From Cymbomonas tetramitiformis (taxonomy: Eukaryota > Chlorophyta > Pyramimonadophyceae > Pyramimonadales > Pyramimonadaceae), in assembly GCA_001247695.2 (NCBI GenBank), contig LGRX02035082.1:1-64000 (forward strand): a stretch of DNA of 64,000 nt. The letters run 5' to 3'. A program made the position numbers and the translations under genes. Every line of letters starts with the position of its first letter. Position 1 is the stretch's first letter. Under the pieces are notes generated by a model. It saw nothing but the letters and a program-made list of their open reading frames with translations. It searched no databases and was not told the DNA's origin. This document shows, piece after piece, positions 57,330 through 64,000 of this stretch.

Positions 57330-57735
57330 GTATTTCAAGCTTGCTCGAACCAGGCTTGAACCTCCGAGCAGCAATAAGCTCCGCAAGTATCTTGTCTTTG
57401 AAAGCGGGGCCGTCGAGCTTGGATTTCTCGTGTACGTAGGCTTGCAGTGGACGAAACTCGAACTGCGACAGACAGCTCCTCCCACACTTGCAGTCGTTCT
57501 TGGGGTCCATCAGGGACGGATTCTGCTCCAGACTTTCCTGGATATTGTTTGGCCCATATCCCGTTGTCTTTGCTTCTTCGTTTCGATCAGGCTTTTTAGC
57601 CTTACGTGGCTTGGCGGACTTCTTCTTGTTTAAAAAGTCCTCCGCGGTTTCGTAGTAGTAATCCTCCGAGTCAGAAGAAGAAGACGAACTAAGCTCCTTA
57701 TCGGACTCCACGTCGGAGCAGGGAGAGCAAAACAT
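57330..57735 (-). pseudogene. Cys-rich exon fragment fused upstream of copia
   Basis: ATG at 57735 gives an acidic Ser/Glu start, a lysine-rich stretch, then NDCKCGRSCLSQFEF ... FKDKILAELIAARR. A CxCxxxC motif followed by a helix occurs at the N-terminus of some DDE transposase-like proteins, but I cannot name the family. It meets the copia integrase at about 57320 without an obvious border, so it may be a copied host or transposon exon. Confidence 0.35.
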
Positions 57736-58281
57736 AGTACCTTGCTCCTTTTGCGAAAAGGCGCGAGAAACTTTGTTTCATAACTTTTGCACTTGAAAAT
57801 CAAAAATACGAACAGGCGCGCTGCGGTAAGAATTAGGTGCCTCGCGATGGCGTTTCACAGTAGTATCGATACTATACCGCACTAGCATCCATACGTAGTG
57901 CGTTCCTACACCGCACTAGTATGGATGCTAGTGCGATACCGTAGTGCGGTATCGCAGATGCCGCGTACCAACTGCGTAAGATAAGTCAATTTAAATAATT
58001 GGCCTCGCGGTCGCGACATCGGCCGCTTCGCGGCCATTAATATTAAATGCATGGTCGCTTCGCGAAGCGACCATGCAACAAGTGTTTTTGCAGTTGCTAA
58101 TATCTTGCGGTTACATGCATTTACTTTATTATTGAGTTCAGGAGGCACTGTACCCAGTACGAGTACGCACACTCTTTGGTAAAATACTGTATGTTTCACC
58201 ACAGTCGAAGCTCGAACCGATTACCTCCTGGATGTAACCTTCACGCATTGCCACTACGCTACATTTGGGTTGTGAATCTGC
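57736..58281. repeat. Palindrome-rich spacer
   Basis: No gene. ataccgcactagcatccata (57873) pairs with its inverted copy at 57914-57940, with further gtagtgcggtatcg repeats. The block taagataagtcaatttaaat ... cggccgcttcgcggcca (57978-58036) recurs at 59160-59219. A perfect 30-bp palindrome (tgcatggtcgcttcg and complement) is at 58048-58077, and a relative is at 59894-59935. Confidence 0.75.
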
Positions 58282-58680
58282 CTTAGTGGCCGTATACAGC
58301 ATACGTATGATACGGCAATCCCGGATACGCGCGTATCATACGTATGATACGCGCGAAAAGGCCCGGATACGGGCCGTAGGATACTCTTAGATTCACTAAT
58401 CAACTAAAGCATCTAACGCACTTCCACACAACGGGAGCTCGCGTAAACATCTTGAGAGCTCAAACTTCCCATATTGTACGAAGGACCTTTTTTTCCATTA
58501 AGGAATCGCGGGGTTTTCATAAAGGAATATTCCCCAACAAAAAAAATTCGCGGGCTTTTTGGCTCGCTTCCCTCGCCACTGTTAAGCATACGCGTATTCT
58601 GGGCGTATGATACGGCAATCCCAAATACGCGCGTATCATACGTATGATACGTTGCCCCCAAACGTATGGGTGCCACTAAG
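58282..58680. mobile_element. Putative 399-bp MITE with cttagtggc ends
   Basis: cttagtggc at 58282 and gccactaag ending at 58680. Inside, atgatacggcaatccc plus an atacgcgcgtatcatacgta palindrome occurs twice in the same orientation (about 58306 and 58608). gcgcgtatcatac and its complement form a 26-bp perfect palindrome at 58329. Flanks tgcc / tgtc are at best an imperfect 4-bp duplication. Confidence 0.5.
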
Positions 58681-58799
58681 TGTCAGGTAGCCAAATTATC
58701 ACGTATAATTGTGTATTTGTTTACAAAGGTGAAGATGTATTAAAATCAGTAGTCCATCCTTACCGAAGCAAAGGAAGGATGAATATAATCAGATCGAAT

Positions 58800-59073
58800 A
58801 TAATTCAAGGTATGTCTTACGCAAGGTCGACTTTACACAAAACTTCCGATTTTCTAGATCGTGAGATAAATGCGATTTAAGTATGCGCTTAAGTATGGTT
58901 AAGTATGGGAGGTGACCGAGCGGTATCGGCCATAACTTTTCAATGCCTGGGTCAATTGTATACCCGGAGCGCGCAATATGTTTAGATTGGTTTGAGTGAC
59001 ACGTTTGTCGAATAAAAATATTTTCGAAAGTTTTGTGTAAAGTCGACCTTGCGTAAGATATACCTTGAATTAT
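58800..59073. mobile_element. 274-bp MITE, 46-bp TIRs, TSD gaat
   Basis: ataattcaaggtatgtctta + cgcaaggtcgactttacacaaaact and an inverted copy ending at 59073. gaat lies directly outside both ends (58796-58799, 59074-59077). The centre includes ggtgaccgagcggtatcggc, which resembles a class-II tRNA A box. Confidence 0.88.
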
Positions 59074-59221
59074 GAATGCAAATTAATATTTTTATATCGA
59101 GGCCGCTGTGCGGCCTCGCGGTCCTGTTGTGTCACTGTGTCGCATGGCCGCTGCGCGGCGTAAGATAAGTCAATATAAATAATTGGCCTCGCGGTCGCGA
59201 CATCGGCCGCTTCGCGGCCAT

Positions 59222-59298
59222 ACCTCTGCTCTTTATGTTTTAGGACCGAAGCAAATTACCTTACCTTACCTTACCTTACCTTACCTTACCTTACCTTG
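59222..59298 (+). repeat. 43-bp dispersed repeat then (cctta)n
   Basis: Inverted copy of 15459-15501, continuing into about eight cctta units. A diverged copy begins at about 59607. Confidence 0.85.
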
Positions 59299-60890
59299 CT
59301 TACTTTAACAAGCAAACCGCGAATAGAAGAGCGGGATGATGACACTGTGACGACACTGTGTCAGCGTCATCTGTCAGTCATGAACTCATGATCGAACTGA
59401 TTTTATATAAACCGAGTTTGCAGTTTAAAAGATGTACTCTTTCATTCACTCATCACTACACTGTTTGTATCAGATTCTTTGTATAAATACCTAATATAAA
59501 CGAATGCTGAGATGATCGAACGATCGGATTCAGATGGCCTACACATACACCTACAGGTGAACATGCCTAGCGGAGATCTCAAAATTGAGATCGACCAAGC
59601 CTAGTAAAAGACCTCTGCTCCTTATGATTTGGAACCAGGCCAAATTACTTACCTTACTTAATCAGCAGCAACCGCATCAGCAGCAAAGAGCGAATCCCAA
59701 CGGGCGACACAGACGAACTTCCGATCTCACGATCGCCAGACGCTAACGATAACAGTGCCACTGCAGTCGCGTACATTTACCGCGACGCCACCCACGCGTT
59801 ATGGCATGGCATGTTGGGACGCATTGTCGCGCACATGCTCCTATGGTCAGATGGCCTAGTGGAGATCTCTTTTTGAGATCGATCCGCCTAGTAATATTAA
59901 ATGCATGGTGCCATGGTCGCTTCGCGACCATGCAACAAGTTTTTTTTGCAGTTTCTCATATGTATACTTGAAGTATCTAGTATGCATACAGTATTGCAAT
60001 ACCATCCATCAGCACGTTCTACGGCGTATTAAGACTTTAAGAGTGTAATGAAAAGCGCGATGGATTCCTTGTTTGATTCCTCAGATGCGAATTATATTTT
60101 TCATTGCTTACGAATTCCGAACAGCCGTTCGATTAAAGCGGAAGGACTTCTAAGCCGTTATCGAAATCACACCGGTATTTTTCTGGAATCTGTCCGCTTC
60201 CGTTCGCGCTTCTTAAGCGCTTTACACTAAAACCTAGTGCGCAGGGTAGATTAATGAAGAGATTGACAAGTCTTCGCGATATATTAGAAGCGAATAATGT
60301 TTAATATAAGGTATTATTAACGCTAGGAAGCATCCCCGCACAGATTCGGTGACTGGAAGCAGATCCCGGATTCCCCGCTTCCGTGTGGCGGAAGCGGGAA
60401 CCAGCATCCGCAAACGGCATTCCCTTCGGTATCCTGCCGAAGGGAACGCTCACGAACGAAGAGTGTGATATATATATATATATATAGTTACGATATATAT
60501 TCACAGCTTCTGGAGACAGTCAGGAACGGGTAAAACGGCTAAGACAATTTGATAACAAAATTACTTAGGGTTTTGAGTGTCGGGCTGTCGGTCGGAGAGC
60601 ACGTGCCAGACTGCATGTGACATTCACAGTGAGGGGTGACACAGAAAGGGGGGCGACTGTCAATGACACAAAGTCACCCCCTTCATGACACCACCTCACC
60701 CCCGAAGGTGTGAGGTCACAAGCAGGATGCGGCAATTTACCCTAGGTCCTTGCTAGTACACAAATGTTACTCGGCCCAATGGGACCTTTTTCAGTCCATC
60801 TAGTGGCGGATCCCCGCGTGGGCGATGGCTAAGCAACAACTGCATGTCTAGGTTTGCTAGGTCACAACACAAAACTGCCGACGTACTGTT
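59299..60890. repeat. No gene; short direct repeats and hairpins
   Basis: gcctagYggagatctc....gagatcga...gcctagtaa occurs at 59568-59607 and 59852-59893, each with its own hairpin. Two strong stem-loops: cccgcttccgtgtggcggaa + gcggg (60380-60404) and ttcccttcggtatcctgccg + aagggaa (60420-60446). (ta)n at 60470-60486. The region 60620-60715 has complementary tgacac / ggggtga words. Confidence 0.65.
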
Positions 60891-60969
60891 CTAATTCTTG
60901 GTGGGGATGAATTTCGGCGGCGGCGATGCCCTCGATGGTGGAGTGTGTCGAGCGCCACCAAGGTCACGG

Positions 60970-63095
60970 TTAACCGATGCCTGTACGGTGCCAGAGCCAA
61001 AAGCGGCCAGGCACCACCAGAGCGAATGCGTCGATGAAGAGGGGGTAGGGAGGTGGAAAGTGCTGAAAAATGCGGAGAGGGGACATGATTGAGTGCATGG
61101 GAAGAAACCCAAAAGGGACGATGGCGAGGGGCGAAATGAGTGCGATAGCACCACCAGACACCACCAGATGGTGACTAGGGGGCGTGTAAGGCGAAGGCGA
61201 GGGAAGCGGAGAGATGAAGTCGTCGAAGTCAGAGTATTGTCGTCGACGACGGAAATGTTGGTGTCGAAATCTCAGGAGGGAAGATGCATACTTGCGAATG
61301 GCAGCCTGTTTTTTTTGCTCCTCTGCCTCGGTTTCTTCGGCGGTCTTCGGAGTCTTTGAAGGGGACACAATCGCCTCAGCATCCTGCTCCATGATGAATG
61401 CAGCAGGATGCCGCTGCGGGGTTCCAGCTGCAGGAGATACAGGGCCCGCTGATGGGAGACGGCTTGCCGCTGATGGCCCTGGAGAAGGGTTTGCCCCTGA
61501 TGGCCCTGGAGCAGGGCTTGCCCCTGATGGCCCTGCAGCAGGGTTTACCCCTGATGGCCCTGGAGCAGGGCTTGCCCCTGATGGCCCTGCAGCAGGGCTT
61601 GCCCCTGATGGTCCTGGAGCAGGGCTTGCCCCTGATGGCCCTGCAGCAGGGTTTGCCCCTGATGGCCCTGGAGCAGGGCTTGCCCCTGATGGCCCTGCAG
61701 CAGGGCTTGCCGCTGATGGCCCCGCAGCAGGGCTTGCCGCCGATGGCCCTGCAGCAGGGCTTGCTGCAGAGAATCTTCGAGCAGCTCCACGAGTGCCTTG
61801 AGCAGGCGAAGCAGCTGAAGTTAGAGGTGAAGTCAGAAGTGAAGGAGGTGTAGCCATTTCTGGAAATGGTTCTTTACGACCCGTATCGTGTCCACCTCCA
61901 ACTGGAGGTTGCGTTTGCACCTCAGCTTCGTCTCCACAGACCTCAGCATCAGGAGATGCAGGCTTGCTACCATCGGAACCTTCTCACAACACAAAAGCAA
62001 ATCAATACTCAGTATTTGAATACATATATCATTTTTGTGACCTAAGACGGAGAGCGAAGGAGAAAGGGAGATAGAGAGCGAGAGATGTTTTATATCGGCT
62101 CACCGGCATCGCTTTCAGAGCTGGCAACTTTTTGCGTTGGAGATGGACACGCAGCTCCAGGAGATACAGGCTTGCTACCATCGGAACCTTCTCACAACAC
62201 AAAAGCAAATCAATTCTCAGTATTTGAATACATATATCATTTTTGTGACCTAAGACGGAGAGCGAAGGAGAAAGGGAGATAGAGAGCGAGAGATGTTTTA
62301 TATCGGCTCACCGGCATCGCTGTCGAGTGTCGAGTTGGCAACTGGTTGCGTTGGCACCTCAGCCAAAGATTGAGGAAGAAGGTCCGCACTGCCGAGTGCC
62401 GACATCCCCTGCCAACACAAAAGCAAATTAATTCTCAGTATTTGAAGATATAATATTTTATCTAAGATAGAGAAAGGGAGATTACCTATGATCCAAAGGT
62501 AGTGTTTCGATCTCACGAGTTCGTCGTCCTTTCCTGCTTCCTTATTTGCAAATCGGATGCGGGCCACCGTCGCGTCGTCTTCACGGACGCTGCCGTCTGG
62601 AGCTTTCCACGTCGGGGCGCTGTCCAAAATGTAGGCATATCCTCGTTTGCGGAAAATCGGTGTGGTGTCAATGACGACGACACCTTTCTGCATCAAAGCA
62701 GTATCTTGTCCTTCAGGTCGAGGAGAGACAGGCTCGTGTTGCATTGGGGCCTTCTCCGCCGCTTTTTGCAAGTTTTCGACGGACTCAGATACTTTCTCTG
62801 GAACGCTCTCCGCCAAAAGATCATCTTCGGCTTTGCGAATACTCGCAAGATCTGGAAGATACTGTTGCGATCAAACGGATAGGTGAGAAGCAGCGGAACG
62901 CGATAAACATTAAAATAACATAAAATTGACAGAAGGGGTGAATTTAGAAACTATTACCTTGGAGACAAACGCGGCCCATGTCGAGATGTGCATGGTCGGT
63001 TCAACGATCTGGAGATTATTGTTTTTGGCGATGTATTTCAGTGAGCGGAGTCGAGAATAATCCTCGTACTGCTCGGTAATAATATAACATTTACG
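60970..63095 (-). CDS. Candidate multi-exon gene with Pro/Ser-rich repeat, unknown function
   Basis: Reading right to left: exon 63095-62958 (CYIITEQYEDYSRLRSLKYI ... STWAAFVSK, faintly BRCT-like), exon about 62861-62486 (ASIRKAEDDLLAESVPEKVS ... GYAYILDSAPTWKAPDGSVR ... SKHYLWIIG), small exons near 62408-62326 and 62190-62104 that end alike (SDA/G at a gccggtgagccg donor), and a large last exon from about 61985 with SKPASPDAEV, a GPSGASPAPG repeat and an acidic KTAEETEAEEQKKQ helix. GT-AG edges are seen for most exons, but one junction (62486 to the next exon) does not keep frame as I read it. The gene may continue right of 63095. Confidence 0.5.
61470..61770 (-). repeat. 30-bp coding minisatellite (GPSGASPAPG/AAG), about 10 units
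   Basis: Alternating ctggagcagggcttgcccct and ctgcagcagggcttgcccct units, each preceded by gatggcc. It is open in several frames, so the frame must be taken from the flanking exon. Confidence 0.9.
61975..62390 (-). repeat. 208-bp tandem duplication of exon plus intron
   Basis: 61975-62130 and 62183-62340 are almost identical from ggaaccttctcacaacacaa through gagagatgttttatatcggc. A third, shorter and more diverged copy of the intron lies at 62410-62485 (caacacaaaagcaaattaat). Confidence 0.92.
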
Positions 63096-63099
63096 CTGA

Positions 63100-63538
63100 G
63101 AATAATGACAATGTCATGAGTCCGCTGTAATCCTGCAAGCAGGCAACTGTAGAACAGAGGGAGCTGAAATCATTCTCATAGCGCGCCCCAAAGGGCTCAT
63201 CTAGGTCGGATCAACCTAGGAAACCGCGGCATGGCAAAACTACGCAGAGCGCTAAAAAGGTCGTGCCGGCGGAGAAGCAGCAGAGGAGGTGGAAGTGGAG
63301 CGAGGCTGCATCTGTGGTGGAAAAAGAGGGCGGAAGCGAGGCGGAGGAAGGGCGGTGGTGGAGGGTCGGGAAGGCGGGGCGGAGGGAGCGGAGTGTGGGG
63401 GTGGAGGGGGCTAAGGTAGGAGGGGGGACCCTCCCACCTAAGAGGGGGGAGGGGGAAGTGTTAATAAAGTGTTCACCTGAATGAAGAGAAGAGAAAGGGT
63501 GGAAATGATAGTCATTCAAGGGAGGTCAGGGGAAGAAA
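63100..63538. other. GC-rich, purine-strand-biased spacer; no gene recognised
   Basis: 63270-63470 is almost purely G/A on the plus strand (ggagggcggtggtgg words). Open frames on either strand are low-complexity. Confidence 0.45.
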
Positions 63539-63569
63539 ATGTTTTGCTCTTTTAACAGCTTCTTCTTCA

Positions 63570-63778
63570 GTGATACCCGTAATTCGGCTAAGAGTGGTTC
63601 TGAAAGGGTCATGGATCTCGACCCTAGCATGACCATTAAGGAAGGCGTCACGTCTAATGCGGGTGTGGTATCTGCACAGCCTGGAAAGCTTCTTGAGGAG
63701 AGGCTTCAGTCTTCTCTGGTGAATCCCTATGGTGCTAAGAATCTGTCCAAAGTGCTTCGGAAGGTATCCCATCAATGT
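63570..63778 (+). CDS. Isolated exon of an unknown gene
   Basis: Bounded by cttcttcag (63561-63569) and gtaagttc (63779). It reads DTRNSAKSGSERVMDLDPSM ... QPGKLLEERLQSSLVNPYGA ... NLSKVLRKVSHQ. The minus strand is also open here, so strand rests on the splice edges. No family recognised. Confidence 0.35.
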
Positions 63779-63889
63779 AAGTTCTTTGGGCCACGTTACA
63801 GTCCCTGCAAATGGTTTGTTGTCCTTGTTCGTGTAGGACGTGTCACAGTGTCCTCCGTAGTATTCTGTTGGGAGTACATCCGGCAGATG

Positions 63890-64000
63890 GGGGTCTACTT
63901 ACGATTGCCCCCTGAACTTTTTTTGTGCCCCCTGAAAAATTGCCCCCTGAACTTTTTTTTCAGGCCCTGAAAATATTTTTCAGGGCCTGAAAGCCATTTT
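63890..64000 (+). repeat. gccccctgaactttttt / cagggcctgaaa repeats at window end
   Basis: ttgccccctgaacttttttt occurs at about 63905 and 63940, followed by caggccctgaaaatattttt + cagggcctgaa, an inverted pair. It probably continues beyond the window. Confidence 0.7.

Noticed and set aside
58905..58980. tRNA gene
   Set aside because: A-box-like word present, but no acceptor stem, no proper anticodon arm and a poor B box; kept only as an observation inside a MITE.
61398..61853. Plus-strand 151- and 195-codon frames
   Set aside because: Shadows of the 30-bp repeat of the minus-strand gene; splice sites and flanking exons support the minus strand.

Overview
This is eukaryotic nuclear DNA. A spliced RNA-helicase gene with GT-AG introns and GC-rich exons sits at the left edge, two weaker multi-exon host-gene candidates lie further in, and most of the rest is nested transposable elements. 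The GC-rich, minisatellite-bearing introns and the combination of chromovirus, copia, CACTA and hAT elements suggest an alga or early-branching plant-lineage genome. The species cannot be fixed from the sequence. No rRNA, convincing tRNA, CRISPR array or bacterial operon was seen.

Layout. 1-6.9 kb: 3' part of a DHX57-type DExH RNA helicase (+) with nine recognisable exons, a CCCH finger and a CCHC knuckle in its linkers, and minisatellites in its introns. 7-14.4 kb: gene-poor, with one broken methyltransferase-like fragment. 14.4-17.2 kb: a MITE, short palindromes, a hexamer microsatellite and a hAT element with a perfect 8-bp target duplication. 17.3-19.6 kb: candidate spliced gene (+). 19.7-22.2 kb: degenerate repeats and empty sequence.

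22.2-31.3 kb: one minus-strand Ty3/gypsy chromovirus pol, cut into pieces by later insertions. Read 5' to 3' it runs RNase H, linker, Dam-like methyltransferase domain, integrase, chromodomain, then a cytosine-C5 methyltransferase fused downstream. 31.3-32.4 kb: a TIR element joining this pol to a second, plus-strand gypsy copy (gag tail, protease, RT, RNase H; 32.4-35.9 kb). 37-43.9 kb: an intron-rich CACTA-like (TNP2) transposase gene with two nested TIR elements. 43.9-51.1 kb: about 34 copies of a roughly 178-bp satellite that starts at the end of the transposase coding sequence and is split by another TIR element. 51.1-57.3 kb: a minus-strand Ty1/copia pol broken by three insertions. 57.3-60.9 kb: small palindromic and MITE-like repeats. 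60.9-63.1 kb: candidate spliced minus-strand gene with a proline/serine-rich repeat and a tandem exon duplication. An isolated plus-strand exon lies at 63.6 kb.

The most notable points are a chromovirus pol carrying two different DNA-methyltransferase-like domains, and a family of roughly 1.07-kb TIR elements with 4-bp target duplications whose subterminal hairpin sequence differs between members but is matched at both ends of each member.
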